A stretch of 10,554 bases of DNA from JAVBKA01 sp031546715. GTDB lineage: Bacteria > Bacillota > Clostridia > Oscillospirales > UBA929. The notes below the pieces were generated by a model, which searched no databases, had not been told where the DNA came from, and worked only from the letters and a program-made list of their open reading frames with translations. The stretch is from assembly GCA_031546715.1 (NCBI GenBank), contig JAVBKA010000025.1:1-10554 (forward strand), given 5' to 3'. The translations under genes and the position numbers were made by a program. Below are positions 1 to 5,297 of this stretch, piece after piece (the stretch's first letter is position 1; each line of letters starts with the position of its first letter).

Positions 1-184
1 AGGCTTTAAACACCCCGCTGGGGGGACCCCCCCCGTCGATTGCACTTTGTTTTTATTACGTCCGTGGTCAACCCCCCCGCCCCCCCCACTTACCCCACCC
101 CAATTACTCACTTTGCCTCCGCCCCCCGCGACAGGGTTAAGGGAGCATGATACTGTTTGCGAGTTAATCTGTGGTTACTTAAGC
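1..184. other. Gene-free C-run-rich stretch at window start
   Basis: No convincing reading frame, ribosome site or RNA gene is visible here. The plus strand is dominated by runs of C: four at 13-16, eight at 27-34, seven at 72-78, eight at 80-87, two runs of four at 93-101 and six at 122-127. There is one run of six G at 20-25. The run at 20-25 can pair with C runs on either side, giving competing short hairpins. This is unlike the rest of the window, and no clear terminator for the hemerythrin gene is visible in it. It could be real low-complexity intergenic DNA or a poorly resolved contig edge. Confidence 0.6.
72..101 (-). repeat. G-quadruplex motif on the minus strand
   Basis: Read on the minus strand there are four G tracts of 4, 4, 8 and 7, separated by loops of 1, 5 and 1 bases. 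This satisfies the usual G4 pattern with at least four stacked tetrads. The motif lies about 85 bases downstream of the hemerythrin stop on the same strand, so it would be in the RNA if transcription continues. That it folds is inferred from sequence alone. Confidence 0.6.
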
Positions 185-610
185 TTATGGTTGCGTTAAT
201 TGTTGAGTTTTCTTCCACACCAAGTAGTATTCAGCAAATTCGCTGTCTACAACGGCGATGTGGTGATATAGCCAATCAACAACAATTTCCTTGATTATTG
301 CGAGAGAATCAGCGCTAGAACCCTTTTTCATAAAGGTAGTACGCATTTTAACAAAGCTTCCGATAAATCGGTTATGCTCTTCCAAATGCTCTTCATATTT
401 TGGGTAGTCTGATTTTATTTGAAGCTTCTCTTCCATGGTAAAATGCGCCATGGTGTAATCGGCTAAAAAATCTAAGAATAGCTCGATTTTGGTTTCATCA
501 ATAATTTGATTTTCAAGGCAGTCTAAAATATCGTTTACCCGTTTGATTATTTCCTTGTGCTGGTCATCTATGATGTCAACCCCAAAGCATAACTTTTCTG
601 ACCATTCCAT
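185..610 (-). CDS. Bacteriohemerythrin, single-domain O2-binding protein
   Basis: A 141-residue soluble four-helix-bundle protein that binds O2 at a non-haem di-iron site. All seven expected iron ligands are visible: H18 (in DDQHKE), H56 and E60 (HFTMEE), H75 and H79 (HLEEH), H117 and D122 (HxxxxD). The length is normal for a stand-alone bacteriohemerythrin. I chose the ATG at 610 because MEWSEK is the usual family start and a GGAGGG ribosome site lies just upstream; a longer in-frame extension up to 760 has no such site and would run through promoter sequence. In anaerobes such proteins are thought to store, deliver or scavenge O2; which applies here is not shown. The gene is monocistronic, with two promoter candidates upstream. 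The stop is TAA. No intrinsic terminator is evident. Confidence 0.93.
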   Translation of the reverse strand: MEWSEKLCFGVDIIDDQHKEIIKRVNDILDCLENQIIDETKIELFLDFLADYTMAHFTMEEKLQIKSDYPKYEEHLEEHNRFIGSFVKMRTTFMKKGSSADSLAIIKEIVVDWLYHHIAVVDSEFAEYYLVWKKTQQLTQP

Positions 611-731
611 TTTAAAACCCTCCGAATATGTAGTCAATAATATTATCAAATGAACCGCTTTTGTATTACATGTATGCGGTATCAGTAAAAATATTGTGTA
701 GTTGGCAAAAACAGTATGTACATCCAAATAC

Positions 732-760
732 AGTATATCATGAAGCGGCAGGAACTGCAA
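732..760 (-). promoter_or_regulatory. Proximal sigma-A promoter of hemerythrin gene
   Basis: On the minus strand a TTGCAG -35 box (755-760) is followed after 17 bases by a TATACT -10 box (732-737). The -10 box is preceded by TGA, giving an extended -10. Transcription would begin near 725 and leave a leader of about 115 bases before the ATG. Confidence 0.6.
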
Positions 761-787
761 GACATGGATTAAAGTCTGTGATTGTGC

Positions 788-817
788 AGCAACGTAGTTG
801 CTAAGTGCTTAGCACTT
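788..817. repeat. Overlapping short inverted repeats
   Basis: Two back-to-back perfect inverted repeats occur: AGCAAC-GTA-GTTGCT (788-802) and AAGTGC-TTA-GCACTT (803-817). A third, GCTAAG-TG-CTTAGC (800-813), overlaps both, so alternative foldings compete. They lie inside the leader that would be transcribed from the distal hemerythrin promoter. They could be an operator or a structural RNA switch; neither is proved. Confidence 0.6.
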
Positions 818-838
818 TCATTTGTGTTTCAATGTTCT

Positions 839-877
839 CTCAGGCGTCGGAAGCTCTGCCTCCGCTTACGCCGTGAG
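839..877. repeat. Hairpin at the 5' end of distal hemerythrin transcript
   Basis: CTCA-GGCGT (839-847) pairs with ACGCC-g-TGAG (868-877), giving nine base pairs with one bulge. An inner AAGC/GCTT or CGGA/TCCG pairing is also possible. There is no T run after it on either strand, so it does not look like an intrinsic terminator. A transcript from the promoter at 881-908 would start near 874, almost at the base of this stem. Confidence 0.55.
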
Positions 878-880
878 GTT

Positions 881-908
881 ATTATAGCACAACAGAAAAT
901 ATTTACAA
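881..908 (-). promoter_or_regulatory. Distal sigma-A promoter of hemerythrin gene
   Basis: On the minus strand a TTGTAA -35 box (903-908) and a perfect TATAAT -10 box (881-886) are 16 bases apart. The leader to the hemerythrin ATG would be about 264 bases and would include the hairpins at 839-877 and 788-817. Confidence 0.5.
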
Positions 909-1088
909 TTGCTATTTCACTAACATTTGGGAAAGCTTTACAATATGCCGTAAACATGGACAGTGCTACTGCTCCATGAACACTTAATATTATCCAAAAT
1001 ACAGCCCGTTGAAAACGTCATAGCCAACAGGCGTTGACATCTCTGACAATTTTCAGACAACTTTATCGCATCCACTGTCTTTTAGTAG

Positions 1089-1117
1089 TTGACAATAATC
1101 CGCTATTAAGTTACAAT
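1089..1117 (+). promoter_or_regulatory. Sigma-A promoter of the secreted-protein gene
   Basis: A perfect TTGACA (1089-1094), a 17-base spacer and TACAAT (1112-1117). Transcription would start near 1124, about 40 bases before the ATG at 1163. The match and position make this one of the strongest promoters in the window. Confidence 0.8.
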
Positions 1118-1162
1118 ACAACTTGAATAGTTCTACAATTCCCAACAAATTAGGAGGTACAT

Positions 1163-1801
1163 ATGGCACAGAAGAAGGCTGTTATCGGGGCAACATCGTT
1201 TATTTTGGTTTTGCTCTTATTAGTTGGATATTTTGCACTTGCCGCAGATGTCGGAGGTAAGGAAGACCCACTAGTTACCGTAAACTACTTAAACGGACTT
1301 GAACCATCCCTAAACGCTAAAATTACTGAAATGCTTGCAACTCAGACCTCATTGTTCTCAACAACTCTGGAAAACCGCATAGCAGAAGCCAATCTGGAGC
1401 TTCAAGCCAAGATTGACGAAGCCATGCTGGCAGGTGGCGGTGCTTTTGAACCTGACGCTGCTTTTATTGATTTACTCACCACTAAGGTTATTGAAAAAAT
1501 CGGCACAACCCCAGGCTCAGGCGTTAGTGGCATATCTGACAGCTATAGTAGAGTTCTCCTTGCAAAGAATAAAAATGTCACCGTCAATTTAGGAACCACA
1601 TTCTTTTTGCGCACAGGTACTGCAACCTGCGTTTCCTCAGGCACTACAGGACTTATTGACCTGACTGACGGCTCTACACTTGAAAATGGCGCAGCGCTTA
1701 AAGCAAACCACCTGTATTGCGTTACATTTGAAACTGGACGCGGCTTCAAAGTCACGTCAGAAGCATATGTGTTTATTCAAGGCGGGTACACAATCTCCTA
1801 A
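1163..1801 (+). CDS. Secreted protein of unknown function with signal peptide
   Basis: A 212-residue protein I cannot assign to a named family. Residues 1-27 form a clear Sec signal: MAQKK, a hydrophobic core at about 6-24, and an ALA-AD cleavage site after residue 27. Residues about 40-90 are mostly helix-prone and charged, with possible coiled-coil character, followed by a GGG linker. Residues about 127-212 look like a compact beta domain with FLRTGTA, DLTDGS, ANHLY, GRGF and a terminal GGYTI; C156 and C186 could form a disulfide. From memory, this LRxGTA...NHLY...GRGF...GGYT pattern recurs in unannotated exported clostridial proteins. A TAGGAGGT ribosome site lies 5 bases before the ATG, and a strong promoter sits upstream. 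There is no LPxTG motif or lipobox, so release or loose wall association is likely. It is monocistronic. Confidence 0.85.
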   Translation: MAQKKAVIGATSFILVLLLLVGYFALAADVGGKEDPLVTVNYLNGLEPSLNAKITEMLATQTSLFSTTLENRIAEANLELQAKIDEAMLAGGGAFEPDAAFIDLLTTKVIEKIGTTPGSGVSGISDSYSRVLLAKNKNVTVNLGTTFFLRTGTATCVSSGTTGLIDLTDGSTLENGAALKANHLYCVTFETGRGFKVTSEAYVFIQGGYTIS

Positions 1802-1808
1802 ATTATTA

Positions 1809-1837
1809 TTGACTTTCATGCATAACCGTGATAAACT
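1809..1837 (+). promoter_or_regulatory. Sigma-A promoter of rplU-rpmA
   Basis: TTGACT (1809-1814), a 17-base spacer and TAAACT (1832-1837). Transcription would start near 1844, leaving about 70 bases of leader before rplU. That leader contains a small stem (TTTGC...GCAAA around 1874-1889) in the place where Firmicutes often have an autoregulatory L21 leader RNA. I cannot confirm the leader family from sequence alone. Confidence 0.7.
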
Positions 1838-1914
1838 GTTAAAGCCGCATTAATCAGGTATCTTAAGCTGCATTTTGCACACCTGCAAAGCGAGACTGAA
1901 TAAAGAGGGATTCC

Positions 1915-2226
1915 ATGACTGCCATTTTCACATCAGGCGGAAAGCAGTTTAAGGTTGTCGAGGGTGACATTGTCTACCTTGAAAAGCTTGAGCTAGCCGA
2001 CGGCGCAAAGGTTAAGTTTGACGTTCTTGCACTGTTTGAGGGCGACAAAATCACTATGGGTACACCAATTGTTTCCGGTGCTACCGTTGAAGCAAAGGTT
2101 ATCAAGTCCGACAAGCAACGCAAGATTATCGTCTATAAGATGAAAGCTAAGAAAAACTATCGCAAGAAACAAGGTCATCGCCAACCATATACTAAAGTCC
2201 AGATCGAAAAGATCATCGGCGCGTAA
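1915..2226 (+). CDS. rplU: 50S ribosomal protein L21
   Basis: A 103-residue 23S rRNA-binding protein of the large ribosomal subunit. The N-terminal motif TAIFTSGGKQFKVVEGD, the central KVKFDVLAL segment and the basic KKNYRKKQGHRQPYT tail are diagnostic of L21, and the length is standard. The ATG at 1915 follows a GAGGGA ribosome site and sits at the conserved family start. It is co-transcribed with rpmA, 15 bases downstream. In most Firmicutes a cysteine protease gene (prp/ysxB) lies between these two genes; here there is no room for it. Expression is driven by the promoter at 1809-1837. Confidence 0.97.
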   Translation: MTAIFTSGGKQFKVVEGDIVYLEKLELADGAKVKFDVLALFEGDKITMGTPIVSGATVEAKVIKSDKQRKIIVYKMKAKKNYRKKQGHRQPYTKVQIEKIIGA

Positions 2227-2241
2227 GGGAGTGTTTACAGT

Positions 2242-2502
2242 ATGGCACATAAAAAAGGCGTAGGTTCCTCACGTAACGGTCGTGACTCTAAGTCTAAGAG
2301 ACTGGGAGCAAAGCGTGCAGACGGTCAATTCGTTCTTGCAGGCAACATCCTATATACACAACGCGGAACTAAGATTCACCCAGGCACGAATGTTGGTCGC
2401 GGAAGCAACGATTCACTATTCGCTCTTGTTGACGGCACAGTTCGTTTCCACAGACTTGGACGTGACCGCAAGCAGGTTTCTATTATTGAGGACGCAGAAT
2501 AA
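2242..2502 (+). CDS. rpmA: 50S ribosomal protein L27, no N-terminal extension
   Basis: An 86-residue large-subunit protein whose N-terminus reaches the peptidyl transferase centre. It opens directly with MAHKKGVGSSRNGRDS, followed by the conserved KRLGAKRADGQFV and QRGTKIHPG segments. Most Firmicutes make L27 with a short LQxFA-type leader that the Prp protease removes; this protein already starts at the mature residue. The upstream in-frame codons run back to a TAA at 2224 with no usable start, so the short form is not an annotation artefact. A modest AGGGAG ribosome site lies at about 2226-2231. The gene ends just before a strong terminator, so obg, which often follows, is not in this unit. 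Confidence 0.97.
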   Translation: MAHKKGVGSSRNGRDSKSKRLGAKRADGQFVLAGNILYTQRGTKIHPGTNVGRGSNDSLFALVDGTVRFHRLGRDRKQVSIIEDAE

Positions 2503-2518
2503 TTGGCGTAAGCCATTA

Positions 2519-2548
2519 AAAAAGTCATCACACTAGTGATGACTTTTT
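2519..2548. terminator. Bidirectional intrinsic terminator
   Basis: GTCATCAC (2524-2531) pairs with GTGATGAC (2536-2543) across a four-base ACTA loop. The stem is flanked by at least five A on the left and five T on the right. It ends rplU-rpmA on the plus strand and can also stop the converging minus-strand gene that finishes at 2567. Confidence 0.92.
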
Positions 2549-2566
2549 GTTTTGCGCGTAATTACC

Positions 2567-2932
2567 CTAATAAACTATCTCGACCTTGCGCCCATGATTA
2601 CTGACTAAAATACCTTTTGCGGCAATAGCATGGTTGTCCTCAACATTCACATGCAGCACAGCCTCGGAGCTATAGCCTTCCCTCGGACGGTCGTTTACAG
2701 AGTTAAAAAACGGAATTGGCAGCCACGAACCGTTCATTGAGCCGTTGCCACTTGTGGGCGAATTGTTTGTTGGTATTGGCATAAAAACTGGAATGTCGTC
2801 ACTTTCCCCCTGCCATGCCTGCGGTGATAAATGCCGTACCTTGTAGGACTTTGGTGTAATGCCTTTTTCTCTAAGCCGTACTATCGCCCATTCCGCCATA
2901 TCCACATTTTCAAAAATTGCAGTCAATTTCAA
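2567..2932 (-). CDS. Small conserved-looking protein, ferredoxin-like fold, unknown role
   Basis: A 121-residue cytosolic protein that I cannot name. The N-terminal part (KLTAIFENVDMAEWAIVRLR) looks like a strand then helix, and the C-terminal part (VLHVNVEDNHAIAAKGILV, ending VEIVY) repeats that pattern. Together they suggest a beta-alpha-beta fold resembling the YflT/general-stress-17M-type domain; this is a weak resemblance only. Between them, residues about 47-85 form a Pro/Ser/Gly/Asn-rich loop. The start is TTG at 2932, chosen because an AAAGGGGGA ribosome site lies 7 bases upstream and because the next ATG (residue 11) would delete the first strand. That ribosome site is part of a long hairpin (2940-2978), suggesting translational control. 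The stop is TAG, facing the shared terminator at 2519-2548. It is monocistronic. Confidence 0.75.
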   Translation of the reverse strand: MKLTAIFENVDMAEWAIVRLREKGITPKSYKVRHLSPQAWQGESDDIPVFMPIPTNNSPTSGNGSMNGSWLPIPFFNSVNDRPREGYSSEAVLHVNVEDNHAIAAKGILVSNHGRKVEIVY

Positions 2933-2939
2933 GAAAAAT

Positions 2940-2978
2940 CCCCCTTTCAGTTAATAATAGATTGAACTGAAAAGGGGG
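2940..2978 (-). promoter_or_regulatory. Hairpin enclosing the ribosome site of the 2567-2932 gene
   Basis: CCCCCTTTCAGTT (2940-2952) pairs with AACTGAAAAGGGGG (2965-2978), giving thirteen pairs with one bulged A. On the minus strand the downstream arm is the GGGGG ribosome site of the gene starting with TTG at 2932. Folding would bury that site. The same hairpin lies just upstream of the divergent promoter at 2996-3024. Confidence 0.75.
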
Positions 2979-2995
2979 AAATTATTCTTGGTAGA

Positions 2996-3024
2996 TTGTA
3001 TTACTATTTGGTTTATGCTATTAT
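2996..3024 (+). promoter_or_regulatory. Sigma-A promoter of the ATPase-nuclease cassette
   Basis: TTGTAT (2996-3001), a 17-base spacer and TATTAT (3019-3024). Transcription would start near 3031, only about 23 bases before the preferred ATG at 3054. The cassette therefore carries its own promoter and does not depend on neighbouring genes. Confidence 0.65.
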
Positions 3025-3053
3025 GCTCATATTGAATGATTGGAAGTGATTTC

Positions 3054-4040
3054 ATGGCTATAGACAAAATTATAGTTGAATATTTTACATGCTTTGATAA
3101 TTTAGAAGTTGAATTTTCTAAAGGCATCAATATATTTATTGGCGAAAATGGGACAGGAAAAACACATCTGCTAAAGCTATTGTATGCTTTTTGCGAAATC
3201 GAAATAGATTTGAAAAGCAGACCTAAAGATTTATTAGTAGACTTAAAGGATTACTTTGATATCAATTCTGAAGAAGAGTTATTGAATAAGGAATCAAAGT
3301 CACAACTGACATTTTATTTTGATGAACAAGATGTCAGATTTTCAATGACTTTATGGAATCAAATACTTGTTTATAATTTTGAAGAAATAGTTAAGGATAA
3401 AATACCTTCAATATTTATCCCTGCCACAGAAATGTTATCACATTCACGTGGTTTCTTGAGTTTGGCAAGAGAACTAGAATTGCCATTTGATAAAACTCAA
3501 ATAGATATTATATCAAAAGCAGGCTTACCACCTGCCAAAAATCATGATGAATTTGAGCGTTTGTTAATGAACAAAATCACCGCGATTGTTGGCGGGTCTA
3601 TATTGTATGAAAATGATACGTTCTATAGTGTAAGAGATGGAAAAACTATAAAATTTTCGTTGGAATCTGAGGGGCTGAAGAAGTTTGGAGTTTTATGGAA
3701 ACTTTTAGAAAACGGCTTACTAAAAACAGGAACCGTACTATTTTGGGATGAACCCGAGACTAATATAAACCCCAGACTTATTCCGCATTTAGTTGATATA
3801 TTAATTGATATTGCAAATCATGGTATACAAGTGTTTTTATCAACCCATGATTACTTTTTAGCAAAATATTTTGAAATAAATAATAATAATGTTAACTCGT
3901 TACTATTTCATTCACTATTTAGAGAAAAAGATACCATAAAAAGTGAAACTAATGAAAAATTCACTTCGCTATTAAACAACAGCATCATATCAGAGCAGTT
4001 TAATATCTATAGAGAAGAAGCAAAGAAGGTGCTTGATTAA
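3054..4040 (+). CDS. OLD/AAA_15-like ATPase, putative defence protein
   Basis: A 328-residue ABC/SMC-type ATPase with no membrane segment. The N-terminus (IDKIIVEYFTCFDNLEVEF) is the typical recF/OLD-like opening, followed by Walker A GENGTGKT at residues 30-37. IPATE (about 122-126), common in AAA_15/AAA_21 proteins, sits mid-protein. Walker B is LFWDEPE with D232/E233, and the switch histidine is H265 in STHD. The coiled-coil insert is short and no TOPRIM domain is attached, so it is shorter than full OLD nucleases. I prefer the ATG at 3054 over 3036: it has GGAAG at a proper distance and leaves a leader after the promoter. It overlaps the next gene by one base (TAATG), implying coupled translation and a shared job. 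Codon use is visibly more AT-rich than in the flanking housekeeping genes, suggesting acquisition. Phage defence is inferred, not shown. Confidence 0.85.
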   Translation: MAIDKIIVEYFTCFDNLEVEFSKGINIFIGENGTGKTHLLKLLYAFCEIEIDLKSRPKDLLVDLKDYFDINSEEELLNKESKSQLTFYFDEQDVRFSMTLWNQILVYNFEEIVKDKIPSIFIPATEMLSHSRGFLSLARELELPFDKTQIDIISKAGLPPAKNHDEFERLLMNKITAIVGGSILYENDTFYSVRDGKTIKFSLESEGLKKFGVLWKLLENGLLKTGTVLFWDEPETNINPRLIPHLVDILIDIANHGIQVFLSTHDYFLAKYFEINNNNVNSLLFHSLFREKDTIKSETNEKFTSLLNNSIISEQFNIYREEAKKVLD

Positions 4041-4564
4041 TGTTTTCAAAAACAGAATCAGGCATGCTATTTGAATTTCCAAAATCTGATGTGTTCGATA
4101 TCGAATCTTCGGTTTTTTATAAAAAAAAGCAGCCCAATTTGAGCAGTGTTGAATTTTTGCTCCTAAAAAACGATAAACTCTTTTTAATTGAAGCGAAGCG
4201 TTCCTTTCCCAAAGTAGAAAGTAAAGCTGACTTTAACAAAAATATTCAAGATATTTCTGATAAATTCATTCACTCTTTTGAGTTGTTTTTATCGAATTTT
4301 GTTGAAGTAAATGAATTTAATGATATTGAAACCCCAGAGAAATTTCAAAATTTCAATTTTTCAAGTTGCAGTGGAATTGTTTTTGTTTTAATCATAAATT
4401 GCTCAAAAATTGATAGGAATGACGTTCCCAATATGATTAGCTACATACAGGACCAATTCAAAGATAGGTTTAAAGGGCAAAATAGAATCTGGAATATTGA
4501 TTTCATTGCTCTGGATAATGAGCTAGCTCTTGAAAAAAAGCTTGTGAGCAAAATGATACCATGA
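4040..4564 (+). CDS. Putative PD-(D/E)xK nuclease-like partner protein
   Basis: A 174-residue protein I do not recognise by name. Near the N-terminus, E38 is followed by hydrophobic strands and then LFLIEAKRS, giving E51-x-K53. This E...ExK layout on two strands is the signature of the PD-(D/E)xK nuclease fold, although the motif is short and the rest (a helical stretch at about 65-90, then hydrophobic FVLIINCS at about 115-122) cannot be placed with certainty. There is no signal peptide or membrane segment. It starts within the stop of the ATPase gene (TAATG), so the pair is likely made together, with the ATPase perhaps gating the nuclease. AT-rich codons match the ATPase gene. It is the only complete gene here ending in TGA. 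Its last codons overlap the opposing trmD terminator. An anti-phage effector is plausible but unproved. Confidence 0.7.
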   Translation: MFSKTESGMLFEFPKSDVFDIESSVFYKKKQPNLSSVEFLLLKNDKLFLIEAKRSFPKVESKADFNKNIQDISDKFIHSFELFLSNFVEVNEFNDIETPEKFQNFNFSSCSGIVFVLIINCSKIDRNDVPNMISYIQDQFKDRFKGQNRIWNIDFIALDNELALEKKLVSKMIP

Positions 4565-4578
4565 TGCTCAGTAAGCTT
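4533..4578 (-). terminator. Terminator of the trmD operon inside the opposing gene
   Basis: Read on the minus strand, AAGCTT-ac-TGAGCA (4578-4565) pairs with TGCTCA-c-AAGCTT (4550-4538), followed by a run of seven T (4539-4533). It lies 21 bases past the trmD stop. Its distal arm and T tract lie within the last codons of the plus-strand nuclease-like gene. Confidence 0.75.
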
Positions 4579-4598
4579 AATTTGGCATTATACACGCT

Positions 4599-5297
4599 CT
4601 ACTTCGACCCATACTGCAAGTACTTCTCATACAAATCAGGACGTTTCTTCATAGTTCGCAGCAGAGCTTGCTCATGCCGCCACGACTTAATCTGTTCGTG
4701 ATGCCCTGACATCAAAACCGTAGGAACGTTTTTACCATGCCAAACCTCGGGGCGGGAGTAACAGGGATATTCAAGCAGACCATTCCAATGGCTCTCTTCT
4801 TCAAAGCAGCTTTCATCGGCTAAAACCCCGGGAATCAACCGACCAACAGCGTCAACCAATGCGGCGGCGGCTATTTCTCCGCCAGTCAGCACGAAATCAC
4901 CCAAGGAAATTTCTTCATCCACGCATTCTTCGATAAATCGCTCGTCAACGCCTTCATAATGCCCGCAGACAATAATAAGATGCGCCATTGTAACAAACCG
5001 CTTCGCCTCAGCCTGACGAAAAACCGTCCCTTGGGGGCTCATAAACACTGTATGACCAGTACCATATGTGTCAACTACATGTTTCCAGCAGTTGAAAATA
5101 GGGTCGGCTTGCATAACCATGCCCATCCCACCGCCGTAAGGGTAGTCGTCTACCTGCTTTTGCTTGTTTAGGGTGTAGTCTCTTATTTGATGGGCTCTCA
5201 GCACCAGATGTCCTCTACGAATGCCACGCCCGATAATGCTTTCGCTGAGTAATGCCACGGTGTTGTCGGGGAAAAGTGTAAGAATGTCAATTTGCAT
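4599..5297 (-). CDS. trmD: tRNA (guanine37-N1)-methyltransferase
   Basis: A 232-residue SPOUT-class enzyme that uses S-adenosylmethionine to methylate G37, next to the anticodon of tRNAs reading CNN codons; this prevents +1 frameshifting. It acts in the cytosol as a dimer. Visible family motifs are MQIDILTLFP at the start, GGGMGMV at 55-61, SPQG at 87-90, CGHYEGVDER at 111-120 and the knot segment SLGDFVLTGGE at 131-141, then LEYPCYSRP at 175-183. The length is close to normal. The ATG overlaps the rimM stop by one base, so translation is probably coupled. The stop is TAG. It is the last gene of the operon: rplS, which usually follows trmD, is absent and a terminator lies just beyond. Confidence 0.97.
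   Translation of the reverse strand: MQIDILTLFPDNTVALLSESIIGRGIRRGHLVLRAHQIRDYTLNKQKQVDDYPYGGGMGMVMQADPIFNCWKHVVDTYGTGHTVFMSPQGTVFRQAEAKRFVTMAHLIIVCGHYEGVDERFIEECVDEEISLGDFVLTGGEIAAAALVDAVGRLIPGVLADESCFEEESHWNGLLEYPCYSRPEVWHGKNVPTVLMSGHHEQIKSWRHEQALLRTMKKRPDLYEKYLQYGSK

Larger units (their letters stand above)
611..1162. other. 552-base gap with divergent promoters and hairpins
   Basis: This gap separates the divergently transcribed hemerythrin and secreted-protein genes. It contains two minus-strand promoter candidates (732-760 and 881-908), one plus-strand promoter (1089-1117), a cluster of overlapping inverted repeats (788-817) and a longer hairpin (839-877). A 65-codon plus-strand frame at 782-979 runs through the hairpins, lacks a ribosome site and is not believed. 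I see nothing defined between about 910 and 1085 apart from a weak 5-base-pair hairpin near 1042-1057. Confidence 0.7.

Noticed and set aside
611..760. N-terminal extension of the hemerythrin
   Set aside because: No ribosome site at 760; the family start MEW at 610 has GGAGGG; the extension overlaps the proximal promoter.
839..877. Known riboswitch upstream of hemerythrin
   Set aside because: I compared it by eye with c-di-GMP, guanidine and other common classes and found no matching conserved core.
782..979. 65-codon plus-strand reading frame
   Set aside because: No ribosome site, runs through hairpins and a minus-strand promoter, and the composition is unlike real proteins here.
3036..3053. 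Earlier ATG for the ATPase gene
   Set aside because: The GGAAG ribosome site lies inside this extension and points to the ATG at 3054; the predicted transcript start is only about 5 bases upstream.
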